A stretch of DNA of 64,000 bases. Origin: Delftia tsuruhatensis (GTDB lineage: Bacteria > Pseudomonadota > Gammaproteobacteria > Burkholderiales > Burkholderiaceae_C). The position numbers and the translations under genes are program-made. Positions 44,585 through 55,895 of the stretch are shown here, piece after piece. Position 1 is the stretch's first letter; every line of letters starts with the position of its first letter. The notes under the pieces are model-generated. The model was given only the letters and a program-made list of their open reading frames with translations. It was not told where the DNA came from and did not search any database. The DNA lies in the NCBI RefSeq assembly GCF_903815225.1, contig NZ_LR813084.1, positions 4,612,001 through 4,676,000 of the forward strand, written 5' to 3'.

Positions 44585-46087
44585 ATGACCCAGCCCTCCA
44601 CGGACGTCCTGATCATCGGCGCGGGCCTGGCCGGCATGGCCACGGCGCTGTCGCTGCCCGCGCACCTGCGCGTGAGTCTGCTCAGCAAGGGTGCGGCCGA
44701 CGAATGCGCCAGCGCCTGGGCCCAGGGCGGCATCGCGGCCGTGCTCGATGCCGAAGACAGCCTGGACGCGCATGTGCAGGACACGCTCGTGGCCGGCGCC
44801 GGCCAGTGCGACGCCCGGGCCGTGCGCGCCATCCTCGAACAGGCTCCCGCGGCCATCGAATGGCTGCTCGCCCACGGCGTGCCCTTCACCCGCGAGGCGG
44901 ACGGCCGCCTGCACCTGACACGCGAAGGCGGCCACGGCAGGCGCCGCATCGTGCATGCGGCCGACGCCACGGGCCAGGCCGTGCATGCGGCCCTGCTGCG
45001 CGCCTGCCGCGCGCGCCCGAACATCGCGCTGCACGAGCACACCAGCGCCCTCGACCTGCTGACCGCGGGCCAGCCCGCGCGCTGCGAAGGTGCACTGGTG
45101 CGCATGCCCGACCAGACCCTGCGCCACTGGCATGCGGGCCGCACCGTGCTTGCCACGGGCGGGATGGGACAGGTCTACCCCTGCACCACCAACCCCGCCA
45201 CCGCCACGGGCGACGGTCTGGCCATGGCCTGGCGCGCGGGCTGCCGCGTGGGCGACCTGGAGTTCATGCAGTTCCACCCCACGGCGCTGCAGGTGGACGG
45301 GCGCGCCGCCGGCCTGGTCTCCGAGGCGCTGCGCGGCGAGGGCGCCCTGCTGCGCCTGCCCGACGGCACGCGCTTCATGCCCCTGCACGACGCCCGGGCC
45401 GAGCTGGCGCCGCGCGACATCGTGGCGCGCGCCATCTGGCACGAGATGGCCCGCCACGGACTGGCCTTCGTGCACCTGGACATCAGCCACCGGCCCCGGC
45501 CCTGGCTGCAGGCGCACTTCCCGGCCATCATGGCGCTGTGCGCCGCGCACGGCATCGACATCGCCACGCAGCCGATCCCCGTGGCGCCCTGTGCCCACTA
45601 CGCCTGCGGCGGCGTGCTGGCCGGCATCGACGGGCGCACGGACCTTCAGGACCTGCATGCCATCGGCGAGGTGGCGCGCACCGGCCTGCATGGCGCCAAC
45701 CGGCTGGCCAGCAATTCCCTGCTCGAATGCGTGGTGATGGGGCGCGCGGCGGCCCGGGCCATCGCACAGCAGCCGGCCGCCGTCCAGGCGCCCGCGCATG
45801 TCGCCGGCCCCATGGGGTCCAGCCTTCAGGCAGTGGATACCGCCGCCGTGGAGCAGCAACTGCGCCAGCTCATGCATGACTGCGTGGGCATACAGCGCAG
45901 CGACCAGGGACTGGCCCACGCGCTGCAACGCATTGCCGCATGGCGCCAGGCGCTGGAGCCCGCCGCCGGCCACGCGCTGCGCAACCAGCTCGACGTCTGC
46001 TGGCTCATGGCCTCGGCCGCCGCCGCGCGACGCGAGAGCTGCGGCGCGCATTCGCGCATCGACGCCGCCCCGGCGCTGGTGGAATGA
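44585..46087 (+). CDS. nadB: L-aspartate oxidase
   Basis: NadB oxidises aspartate to iminoaspartate for NadA. The 500-residue flavoprotein has VLIIGAGLAGMATALSL (FAD motif near residue 10), SAWAQGGIAAVL, HEAD-type GGHGRRRIVHAADATGQAVHAALL, LEFMQFHPTAL, and the active-site region APCAHYACGGVLAGIDGRTDLQDLHAIGEVARTGLHGANRLASNSLLE, which separates aspartate oxidases from succinate dehydrogenase flavoproteins. A strong terminator starts 2 bases after the stop. nadC is not in the window. Confidence 0.96.
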   Translation: MTQPSTDVLIIGAGLAGMATALSLPAHLRVSLLSKGAADECASAWAQGGIAAVLDAEDSLDAHVQDTLVAGAGQCDARAVRAILEQAPAAIEWLLAHGVPFTREADGRLHLTREGGHGRRRIVHAADATGQAVHAALLRACRARPNIALHEHTSALDLLTAGQPARCEGALVRMPDQTLRHWHAGRTVLATGGMGQVYPCTTNPATATGDGLAMAWRAGCRVGDLEFMQFHPTALQVDGRAAGLVSEALRGEGALLRLPDGTRFMPLHDARAELAPRDIVARAIWHEMARHGLAFVHLDISHRPRPWLQAHFPAIMALCAAHGIDIATQPIPVAPCAHYACGGVLAGIDGRTDLQDLHAIGEVARTGLHGANRLASNSLLECVVMGRAAARAIAQQPAAVQAPAHVAGPMGSSLQAVDTAAVEQQLRQLMHDCVGIQRSDQGLAHALQRIAAWRQALEPAAGHALRNQLDVCWLMASAAAARRESCGAHSRIDAAPALVE

Positions 46088-46088
46088 A

Positions 46089-46118
46089 AAAGGCCCGCAG
46101 CATGTGCTGCGGGCCTTT
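46089..46118. terminator. Intrinsic terminator between nadB and dcd
   Basis: AAAGGCCCGCAGCA (46089-46102) pairs with TGCTGCGGGCCTTT (46105-46118), a 14-pair stem with A and T runs, placed between convergent genes. Confidence 0.9.
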
Positions 46119-46136
46119 CCTGCGGGTCACGATCAA

Positions 46137-46709
<573 letters not shown>

Positions 46710-46770
46710 GGCAATTTCCTGCTGTCCTTGTGCAAGCGCCGGCACCCGGCCGGGCACTGGCGCAAAGGCG

Positions 46771-48063
46771 CTATTTTGCTTGAGAAATCACGGTGCGCTC
46801 GATCAGGCGGTCATCGCCCAGGATGATCATGGCGAACAACAGTTCGTCCAGGCTCGCGGCCTGGCGCGTCTTGCGCTCCAGCAGCGGCGTGCAGGCGGGG
46901 TTGATCACCACGAAGTCGGCCTCGCAGCCGGGCTGCAGGTTGCCGACCTGCCCGGCCAGTCCCAGCGCGCGCGCCGCGCCCGCCGTGTGCTGCCACCACA
47001 GGTTGCCGGGCGACAGGCTCAGGCCCTGCTTGGTCTGGCCCTCGCGACCGGCCACGTAGGCGGCCTGCATGGTCCTGAAGGGGCTGAAGCTCATGCCGCC
47101 GCCCACATCGCTGGCCAGGCCGTAGAGGAACTGCGCGGCATCGGCGCGCGCGAAGTCGAAGAAGCCGCTGCCCAGGAACAGGTTGCTGGTCGGGCTCACG
47201 GCGGCGGCCGTGCGGCGTTCGCGCAGCAGGGCGCGGTCCTCGTCGTCCAGGTGGATGCAGTGCGCATAGACGGCGCGCTCGCGCATCAGCCCGAAATCGT
47301 CATAGACGGACAGGTAGCTGCGCGCCTTGGGAAACAGCTCGGCCACCCAGCGCACCTCGTCCAGGTTCTCGGCCACATGCGACTGGATCCAGACATCGCC
47401 GTAGCGCGCGGCCAGTTCGCCCGCGCCGCGCAGCTGCGCATGCGTGCTGGTGGGCGCAAAGCGCGGCGTGATGGCATAGCCCAGGCGGTCCACGCCGTGC
47501 CAGCGCCGGATGAGGGCCTCGGTATCGATCAGGCTCTGCTCGGTCTGGTCGCGCACGCCGTCGGGACTGTGGCGGTCCTGCAGCACCTTGCCGGTGATCA
47601 TGCGCATGCTGCGGGCCTGCGAGGCCTGCATGAGCGCATCGACCGATCCGGGATGCGAGGTCGCGAAGGCCAGGGCCGTGGTCACGCCGTTGCGCAACAG
47701 TTCATCCAGGAAGAATTGCGCCACCGCGTCCGCGTGGTCGCGCTCGCGAAAGGCCGACTCATGCGGGAAGGTGTACTTCTCCAGCCAGGGCAGCAGGCCC
47801 GGAGCCGGCGCGCCGATCACATCGGTCTGCGGATAGTGGATATGCAGGTCGATGAAGCCCGGCGCCAGGAGGCGCCCCGGCAGGTGCGTGAACTGCACGC
47901 CGGGGCGGCCCGTGTAATGCGCCTGCAGTGCCTGCCAGCTGCCGGCAGCCACCACGCGCTGGCGGCCCTTGTCGTCCGGCGCGATGGCCAGCAGGCCGTC
48001 TTCATCGTAGAGCGCCTGGCCATCGTCGGCAAAACGCAGCAGTGAGGATCTATAGATTTGCAT
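46771..48063 (-). CDS. guaD: Guanine deaminase
   Basis: GuaD converts guanine to xanthine. The 430-residue amidohydrolase has the metal-binding HIHYPQ ([20 protein letters not shown]), [62 protein letters not shown] and [16 protein letters not shown], all characteristic guanine deaminase segments. The start [11 protein letters not shown] at ATG 48063 is usual. It lies 91 bases downstream of a BMP-family binding protein, which is likely to supply the purine, and just ahead of dcd. Confidence 0.95.
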   Translation of the reverse strand: MQIYRSSLLRFADDGQALYDEDGLLAIAPDDKGRQRVVAAGSWQALQAHYTGRPGVQFTHLPGRLLAPGFIDLHIHYPQTDVIGAPAPGLLPWLEKYTFPHESAFRERDHADAVAQFFLDELLRNGVTTALAFATSHPGSVDALMQASQARSMRMITGKVLQDRHSPDGVRDQTEQSLIDTEALIRRWHGVDRLGYAITPRFAPTSTHAQLRGAGELAARYGDVWIQSHVAENLDEVRWVAELFPKARSYLSVYDDFGLMRERAVYAHCIHLDDEDRALLRERRTAAAVSPTSNLFLGSGFFDFARADAAQFLYGLASDVGGGMSFSPFRTMQAAYVAGREGQTKQGLSLSPGNLWWQHTAGAARALGLAGQVGNLQPGCEADFVVINPACTPLLERKTRQAASLDELLFAMIILGDDRLIERTVISQAK

Positions 48064-48154
48064 GGTGCCAAGCTTAGCGGGCCGCCTCCCGCCTTCCATA
48101 TCCGCATCGCTATAGGCGCCATCGGCGGGCGCCGCCCTAGGGTTTACGCGAAGA

Positions 48155-49261
48155 TCACTGGGGCAGCGTGGCCTGCACGCCGTCCACCAGCCAGTTCATC
48201 TGCAGGATCTGCGCGTCCTCCAGCTGCTTGCCGGCGGGCACGCGCACCCGGCCCTGGTTGTCGCGGATCGGCTCGCTGCCCGCCTTGAACGGATGCAGGC
48301 GGCCCTGTGCCATCTCCCTTTGGCGCGACAGCACCTCCTCGCGCACGGCAGCCGGCAAACGGGGGCCGAAGCCCTCGACGCGGATCATGCCCTCGCGCAC
48401 GCCGCCCCAGGTGTCCTGGCTTTTCCAGCGCCCATCCAGCACGGCCCTGGCGCGCGCCGTGTAGTAGTCGCCCCACTGGTGGGTGACGGCCAGCAGCTGT
48501 GCATCGGGCCCGTCCTTGCGCATGTCCGAGTGGTAGGCGATGGCCATGCGCCCGCGCTCCTGGGCCGCCTGCATCACGGCCGTGGAGGCGACCTGGAAGG
48601 ACACCACGTCCACGCCGCCGTTGAACAGCGCCATGGCCGCGTCGCGCTCGCGCGGCGGGTCGAACCAGGTATCCAGCCAGACCACCTTGACCGTGGCCTT
48701 TGGGTTGACCGAGCGCATTCCCAGCGTGAAGGCATTGATGCCCTGCAGCACTTCGGGAATCGGAAAGCCGACCACGAAGCCGGCCACGCCCGTCCTGCTG
48801 GCGCGGCCCGCGGCAATGCCCGACAGGTAGCGGCCCTCGTAGTAGCGCGCATTCGACGTGGCCACGTTGTCCGCGCGCTTGAAGCCCGTGACCGACTCGA
48901 ACCTCACCTGCGGGAAGTCGCGCGCCACGCGCATCACGGACTCGGTGTAGCCGAAGCTGGTGGTGAAGATCAGCCGGTTGCCCGAGGCGGCCAGGTCGCG
49001 CAGCACGCGTTCGGCATCGGGGCCTTCGGGCACGCTGTCCACGGCGCTGGTCCGCACGCGCGGGCCCAGGGCCGACTGCAACGCGCGCCGGCCTTCGTCG
49101 TGCTGGCGCGTCCAGCCCGCGTCGAGCACGGGCGTCAGATAGACGAAGGCCGCCTTGAGCGGCGCGGTGTCTGCTGCGGGGGAACGGGTGGCATGGCCTT
49201 GGGCCAGGGCCGTGGATACAAGACTGGCGGCCGCGATGGCGGCTGCGAGGTTTTTGTACAT
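48155..49261 (-). CDS. BMP-family ABC transporter substrate-binding protein (copy 1)
   Basis: The 368-residue protein starts with a signal peptide (MYKNLAAAIAAASLVSTALAQ) but lacks a lipobox cysteine, so it is likely soluble in the periplasm. The mature part LKAAFVYLTPVLDAGWTRQHDEGRRAL and VPEGPDAERVLRDLAASGNRLIFTTSFGY is of the BMP/PnrA type, which binds purine nucleosides. It resembles the protein at 52100 along its length. It precedes guaD, supporting a purine ligand. No ATPase or permease is nearby. Its leader carries a hairpin right after the -10 element. Confidence 0.9.
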   Translation of the reverse strand: MYKNLAAAIAAASLVSTALAQGHATRSPAADTAPLKAAFVYLTPVLDAGWTRQHDEGRRALQSALGPRVRTSAVDSVPEGPDAERVLRDLAASGNRLIFTTSFGYTESVMRVARDFPQVRFESVTGFKRADNVATSNARYYEGRYLSGIAAGRASRTGVAGFVVGFPIPEVLQGINAFTLGMRSVNPKATVKVVWLDTWFDPPRERDAAMALFNGGVDVVSFQVASTAVMQAAQERGRMAIAYHSDMRKDGPDAQLLAVTHQWGDYYTARARAVLDGRWKSQDTWGGVREGMIRVEGFGPRLPAAVREEVLSRQREMAQGRLHPFKAGSEPIRDNQGRVRVPAGKQLEDAQILQMNWLVDGVQATLPQ

Positions 49262-49293
49262 GGTGTTCCTCTACATGGCCCGGAAATGAAAAC

Positions 49294-49334
49294 GCACCGG
49301 CCATGGGCAGCGGCCGGTGCGGGGCGCGATTATA
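49294..49334 (-). promoter_or_regulatory. Promoter -10 and leader hairpin of BMP copy 1
   Basis: On the minus strand TATAAT (49329-49334) is followed within 10 bases by GCACCGGCC (49312-49320) and GGCCGGTGC (49294-49302), a perfect 9-pair stem with a 9-base loop and then GTTTTCATTT. The hairpin would be the first thing in the message and looks like a leader terminator. Confidence 0.55.
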
Positions 49335-49445
49335 GGCAGGGCCCGCGGCCGCTACCCGGGCCTGCGCTTATGGCCGGTATATGCCCAGGCGGATAGCGTC
49401 CACTAAGATCACCGGCAAATTTCAACCACCAAGGAGTACAAGACC

Positions 49446-49886
49446 ATGCCGATGTTCGTCGACACCTCGCCCCCGGGCCAGTGCATCTTCTGCCGCCTCG
49501 TGGCCGGCGAGATTCCGTCCGCCAAGGTCTGGGAGGATGAGCAGACCATCGCCTTCATGGACATCGGCCAGGTCAATCCCGGCCATGTGCTGGTGGCCAG
49601 CAAGCGCCATGCCGTGACCTTGCTGGACCTGACGCCCGAGGAGGCCGGCGCCGTGATGCGCACGGCCCGGCGCATGGCCCAGGCCGTGCAGACGGCCTTC
49701 GACCCCGAGGGCATCAGCCTGTTCCAGGCCAATGGCGCGGCCGGCGGGCAGACGGTATTCCACTTCCATCTGCATGTGCTGCCGCGCCACGAGGGCGACG
49801 GCGTGGGCCTGGGCTGGCCCCGCAAGGAACCCGGCATGCAGGCCCTGGAGGACTATGCCGGGCGCCTACGACAGGCGCTGGCCTGA
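49446..49886 (+). CDS. HIT-family nucleotide hydrolase
   Basis: The 146-residue product begins CIFCRLVAGEIPSAKVWEDEQTIAFMDIGQVNPGHVLVASKRH and has the histidine triad HFHLHVLPR near residues 100-108 with GGQTVFHFHLH. HIT proteins hydrolyse or transfer nucleoside phosphoramidates and dinucleotides. AAGGAG lies 9 bases before ATG 49446. It is the only plus-strand gene inside the purine cluster and converges on the deaminase gene with 6 bases between. Confidence 0.92.
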   Translation: MPMFVDTSPPGQCIFCRLVAGEIPSAKVWEDEQTIAFMDIGQVNPGHVLVASKRHAVTLLDLTPEEAGAVMRTARRMAQAVQTAFDPEGISLFQANGAAGGQTVFHFHLHVLPRHEGDGVGLGWPRKEPGMQALEDYAGRLRQALA

Positions 49887-49892
49887 CCAGGC

Positions 49893-51925
<2,033 letters not shown>

Positions 51926-52030
51926 GGGGGGGAATCTCTTGTCGTCTGTTGTTGCGCGGCCGCCGGCATGCGGCGGCCAGCAGTGAGCATAAACCCACGC
52001 AGGCGGGCCACGCCGCTGCGGCGCACCAAC

Positions 52031-52058
52031 GCCAAGGCCGCCCGCAGGCGGCCTTGGC
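52031..52058 (-). other. Hairpin downstream of BMP copy 2
   Basis: GCCAAGGCCGCC and GGCGGCCTTGGC form a 12-pair stem with a 4-base loop in the 174-base gap between BMP copy 2 and the Rieske gene. No T run follows on the minus strand; it may reduce readthrough or block 3' decay, giving more binding protein than enzyme. Confidence 0.5.
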
Positions 52059-52099
52059 TGCGCGACGGCCCGGCATCGCGCCGGGCCGTGCAATGCGTC

Positions 52100-53257
52100 T
52101 TACTTGCTGTCCTTGCCCGGCACCTTGCCTTCCACGCCCTTGACGTAGAAGTCGATGCCGGTGAGGAACTTGTCCTCGGCCACGGCGCCCGCGGCCAGCA
52201 GCTCCTTGCCGTCCTGGCCGGCGATCGGGCCCTTCCAGATCTGGAACGTGCCGTCCTTCAGACCCTTCTTGACTTCCTCGATCCTGGCCTTGGCCTCGGC
52301 GGGCACGTCCTCGGCCAGCGAGACGATGTCGATCGCGCCTTCCTTCACGCCCCACCAGGTCTGCTGGCTGCTCCACTTGCCGTCCAGCATGTCGCGCACG
52401 GTCTTGGTGTAGTAAGGCGTCCAGTTGATGATGGCCGAGGCCAGGTGGGCCTTGGGGCCATAGGCCGTCATGTCCGAATCCCAGCCGAAGGCGCGCTTGC
52501 CCTTTTCCTCGGCGGTCTTGAGCACGGCGGGCGAATCGGTGTTCTGGAACAGGATGTCGGCGCCGCCGTTGATCAGCGAGGTCGCGGCTTCGGTTTCCTT
52601 CGGAGGAGCGAACCACTCATTGACCCAGACCACCTTGGTGGTGATCTTGGGGTTCACCGACTGGGCACCCAGCGTGAAGCTGTTGATGTTGCGCAGCACC
52701 TCGGGAATCGGCACGGAACCGACCACGCCCAGCACGTTGGACTTGGTCATCGAGCCCGCGATGATGCCGGCCAGGTAGGCGCCCTCATAGGTGCGGCTGT
52801 CGTAGGTGCTCACGTTGGCGGCGGTCTTGTAGCCGGTGGCGTGCTCGAACTTCACGTCGGGGAAGTCGGGCGCGATCTTCTGGATGGGCTCCATGTAGCC
52901 GAAGGTGGTGCCGAAGACCAGCTTGTTGCCGTTGGCGGCCATGTCGCGCAGCACGCGCTCGGCGTCGGCGCCCTCGGGCACGCTTTCCACGTAGGAGGTC
53001 TTGATCTTGTCGCCGAATTCCTTTTCCAGCGCCTTGCGGCCCTGGTCATGGGCGAAGGTGTAGCCACCGTCGCCGACAGGGCCCACGTAGGCGAAGGCGA
53101 TCTTCAGCGGCTCGGTCGCGGCGGCAGCGGGGGCCTCGGCAGCGGGAGCAGGCGCGGGAGCGGCCTCTTCCTTCTTGCCACAGCCGGCCAGCGCGGCGGC
53201 GGCCACGGCCGACAGCGCTGCCACCTTGATCAGGGAGCGTTTGTGAAGATCAGTCAT
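52100..53257 (-). CDS. BMP-family ABC transporter substrate-binding lipoprotein (copy 2)
   Basis: The 385-residue protein is a lipoprotein: MTDLHKRSLIKVAALSAVAAAALAGCGKK has a lipobox LAGC, and an Ala/Pro-rich linker follows to about residue 48. The BMP/PnrA domain starts LKIAFAYVGPVGDGGYTFAHDQGRKALEKEFG, with YVESVPEGADAERVLRDMAANGNKLVFGTTFGY. It is paralogous to the gene at 48155. Purine nucleosides or bases are the probable ligands. It is the first gene of the unit with the Rieske oxygenase and the adenine deaminase-like gene. Its leader carries a hairpin followed by a T-rich run. Confidence 0.92.
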   Translation of the reverse strand: MTDLHKRSLIKVAALSAVAAAALAGCGKKEEAAPAPAPAAEAPAAAATEPLKIAFAYVGPVGDGGYTFAHDQGRKALEKEFGDKIKTSYVESVPEGADAERVLRDMAANGNKLVFGTTFGYMEPIQKIAPDFPDVKFEHATGYKTAANVSTYDSRTYEGAYLAGIIAGSMTKSNVLGVVGSVPIPEVLRNINSFTLGAQSVNPKITTKVVWVNEWFAPPKETEAATSLINGGADILFQNTDSPAVLKTAEEKGKRAFGWDSDMTAYGPKAHLASAIINWTPYYTKTVRDMLDGKWSSQQTWWGVKEGAIDIVSLAEDVPAEAKARIEEVKKGLKDGTFQIWKGPIAGQDGKELLAAGAVAEDKFLTGIDFYVKGVEGKVPGKDSK

Positions 53258-53290
53258 CGAAGTTTCCTCAAGTGGTCCTGCCGCAGACAG

Positions 53291-53320
53291 GAGAAAGACG
53301 GGCCCGCACCAGCACGGGCC
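53291..53320 (-). promoter_or_regulatory. Leader hairpin of BMP copy 2
   Basis: On the minus strand GGCCCG (53315-53320) and CGGGCC (53301-53306) form a stem with an 8-base loop followed by TCTTTCT, about 40 bases ahead of the start codon. TTGGGT-17-TATTCT upstream on the same strand could be the promoter. The arrangement resembles that of BMP copy 1. Confidence 0.45.
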
Positions 53321-53699
53321 TGCCGCGATGGGTCCCGAGAATAAAGCAAGAAAGACGCCAACCCAACCGGCCATGGCCTCCAGGCATGCGGGGAAACCAC
53401 ATTTCGGAAACTTTGCACAGGCCTGGTGCACAGGCATCCATGGCGCGGCTGACGGGCATGGTTCGGCGAGGAATCGCAAGCTACGGCCGGGGCCGATGTG
53501 CCCACGCGTTCAAATGAATTTCACTCATTGATTAGTGAAATAAGACCATTTTACTTCATCGATTCACCACCCTACCATCCGCTTGCATTGTTCGTTTGGG
53601 CTCCCCCGAGCCGCCGCCCCGATCCTCCCTGCAGAGGAAATGGCTGCCGCCTGCAGGTGGAGTCCAGCTTCATCTCCCATAACCAATCCCTGAATCGCC
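53321..53699. promoter_or_regulatory. Intergenic region before mesX, with inverted repeat
   Basis: This divergent region is AT-rich from about 53510 to 53580. ATTTCACT (53518-53525) and AGTGAAAT (53534-53541) form a perfect 8-base inverted repeat with an 8-base spacer, a likely operator for mesX. The factor is unknown. Confidence 0.5.
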
Positions 53700-54683
53700 A
53701 TGAACGAAGAACTCGGCTTTCACCTCAGGAGCATCCGCTTCGATGAGAACTATTGCCCGTCGGACAGCACGCGCCTCACCACCAACTTTGCCAATCTGGC
53801 CAGGGGAAAGAGCCGCCAGCAGAACCTGCGCAACACGCTGAGGATGATTGACAACCGCTTCAACGACCTGGCGCACTGGGACAACCCCAGCAGAGACCGA
53901 TACGGCGTCGAACTCGAGATCATCTCGGTCGAAATGGCCATCGGCAACCAGACAAGCCATGGCGCATTTCCGTTGATCGAGATACTGCAGACCCATGTTC
54001 TCGACAGAAAGACGAACCAGCGCACAGCCGGCATCGTGGGGAACAACTTCTCCTCCTACGTGCGCGACTACGACTTCAGCATCTTGCTTCCCGAGTACAA
54101 CGCCCATCGGCCCGAGTTCGGCACTCCGGACGATTTCGGCGACCTGCATGGCATGCTGTTCAGGCAATTCGTCGGCTCGGACGCCTACAGGAAGCGCTTC
54201 GCCAAGCGGCCCGTCATCTGCATCAGCGCCTCGACCGGCAAGACCTACCGGCATACCGGCAACCAGCATCCGATACTGGGCGTCGAATACCACCAGGATG
54301 AACTGTCCTCGACCGATCGATACTTCGCAAAAATGGGGATGCAGGTCCGCTTTTTCATGCCCCCGAAAAGCGTGGCCCCGCTGGCTTTCTACTTTCATGG
54401 CGACCTGCTGCACGACTACACGAATCTGGAGCTGATCGGCACCATCAGCACCATGGAAACATTCCAGAAGATCTATCGCCCCGAAATCTACAACGCCAAT
54501 TGCGCGGCGGGAAAAATCTACCAGCCGAGCCTGAAGAATCCGGATTACTCGTTGACGCAGATCGTCTACGACCGGGAAGAACGCAGCCAGCTGGCGGTCA
54601 AGCAGGGGAAGTTCGCGCAGGAGCATTTCATCCGGCCGTACAAGCATGTTCTTGACCGATGGACTGCCGATTGCACGCTCTGA
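53700..54683 (+). CDS. mesX: MesX (DUF1852), partner of methionine synthase MesD
   Basis: The 327-residue product (MNEELGFHLRSIRFDENYCPSDSTRLTTNFANLARGKSRQQNLRNTL...) matches DUF1852. Published work on folate-independent methionine synthases named this family MesX and showed that it is needed, with oxygen, for MesD function in Acidovorax-type bacteria. No signal peptide or membrane span is visible. Its biochemistry is not settled. mesD follows 117 bases downstream in the same direction, as in known pairs. Upstream lies an AT-rich region with an inverted repeat. Confidence 0.9.
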   Translation: MNEELGFHLRSIRFDENYCPSDSTRLTTNFANLARGKSRQQNLRNTLRMIDNRFNDLAHWDNPSRDRYGVELEIISVEMAIGNQTSHGAFPLIEILQTHVLDRKTNQRTAGIVGNNFSSYVRDYDFSILLPEYNAHRPEFGTPDDFGDLHGMLFRQFVGSDAYRKRFAKRPVICISASTGKTYRHTGNQHPILGVEYHQDELSSTDRYFAKMGMQVRFFMPPKSVAPLAFYFHGDLLHDYTNLELIGTISTMETFQKIYRPEIYNANCAAGKIYQPSLKNPDYSLTQIVYDREERSQLAVKQGKFAQEHFIRPYKHVLDRWTADCTL

Positions 54684-54800
54684 CCCACCGGGAAAACAGG
54701 CCCGTCATGACGGCGCTTTCCAGCGTCCCATCACGAGGCCACCCGTGCCGGTCCATCCCGAAAATACCCGCCACCCTCTTTGCCTCAAAGGAACCCTCGA

Positions 54801-55823
54801 ATGTTTGAAACCTCCATCGCCGGCAGCCTGCCCAAGCCCGCCTGGCTGGCTGAAACCAACAAGCTCTGGCCCCAGTGGAAGGCCGAGGGCGATGCGCTGC
54901 GCCAGGCCAAGGCCGATGCGACGCTGCTGTGGATCAAGGCCCAGGAAGATGCCGGCCTGGACATCGTCTGCGACGGCGAGCAGTCGCGACAGCATTTCGT
55001 TCACGGCTTCCTGGAGCAGGTCGAAGGCATCGACTTCGAGAACAAGGTGAAGATGGGCATCCGCGACAACCGCTACGACGCCATGGTGCCGCAGGTGGTG
55101 TCGGCCCTGCGCCTGAAGGGCCGCGTGCATGCCTTTGAAGCGCAGCTGGCGCGTGCTCACACGAAGAAGAAGCTGAAGTTCACCCTGCCCGGCCCCATGA
55201 CCATCGTCGACACCGTGGCGGACCGCTTCTACGGCGACCGGGTCAAGATGGCCTTTGCGTTCGCGGAACTGCTCAACCAGGAAGCACTGGCCCTGCAGGC
55301 CGATGGCGTGGACATCATCCAGTTCGACGAACCCGCCTTCAATGTCTACATGAAGGATGCCGCCGACTGGGGCGTGCAGGCGCTGGAGCGCGCGGCGCAG
55401 GGCCTGAGCTGCACGACGGCGGTGCACATCTGCTATGGCTACGGCATCAAGGCCAATACCGACTGGAAGAGCACCCTGGGCGACGAATGGCGCCAGTACG
55501 AAACCGTGTTCCCGGCCCTCGCCCGCAGCCGCATCGACCAGGTGAGCCTGGAATGCATCCACTCCCACGTGCCGCCTGACCTGATGCAGCTGCTGGCCGG
55601 CAAGGACGTGATGGTCGGCGTGATCGACGTGGCCAGCGACGTGGTGGAGACCCCCGAGGAAGTGGCCGACACCATCGGCCGGGCACTGGAATTCGTGCCC
55701 AAGGAGCGGCTGTTCCCGTGCACTAACTGCGGCCTGGCTCCGATGGCGCGGGACGTGGCCTGGCGCAAGCTGCAAGCGCTGGCGCAAGGCACCAGGCTGG
55801 CGAAGGAGCGGCTCAAGGCATGA
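54801..55823 (+). CDS. mesD: Core methionine synthase MesD (MetE C-terminal domain homologue)
   Basis: MesD resembles the C-terminal half of cobalamin-independent methionine synthase MetE but lacks the N-terminal folate-binding half, and it makes methionine from homocysteine with an unknown methyl donor. The 340-residue protein has the start FETSIAGSLPKPAWLAE, IVCDGEQSRQHFV, FTLPGPMTIVDTVAD, IIQFDEPAFNVYM, and zinc ligands in HICYGYG and CTNCGLAPM. ATG 54801 begins the homology. It depends on MesX next door. Converges on acnD with 72 bases between. Confidence 0.92.
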   Translation: MFETSIAGSLPKPAWLAETNKLWPQWKAEGDALRQAKADATLLWIKAQEDAGLDIVCDGEQSRQHFVHGFLEQVEGIDFENKVKMGIRDNRYDAMVPQVVSALRLKGRVHAFEAQLARAHTKKKLKFTLPGPMTIVDTVADRFYGDRVKMAFAFAELLNQEALALQADGVDIIQFDEPAFNVYMKDAADWGVQALERAAQGLSCTTAVHICYGYGIKANTDWKSTLGDEWRQYETVFPALARSRIDQVSLECIHSHVPPDLMQLLAGKDVMVGVIDVASDVVETPEEVADTIGRALEFVPKERLFPCTNCGLAPMARDVAWRKLQALAQGTRLAKERLKA

Positions 55824-55895
55824 TGAAGCGCTGAAACGCCTCGGTCGCTGTGTCGATGCAGCCCGTGCCGGCGCGTGTTCCGGACTTGCCCGGCT

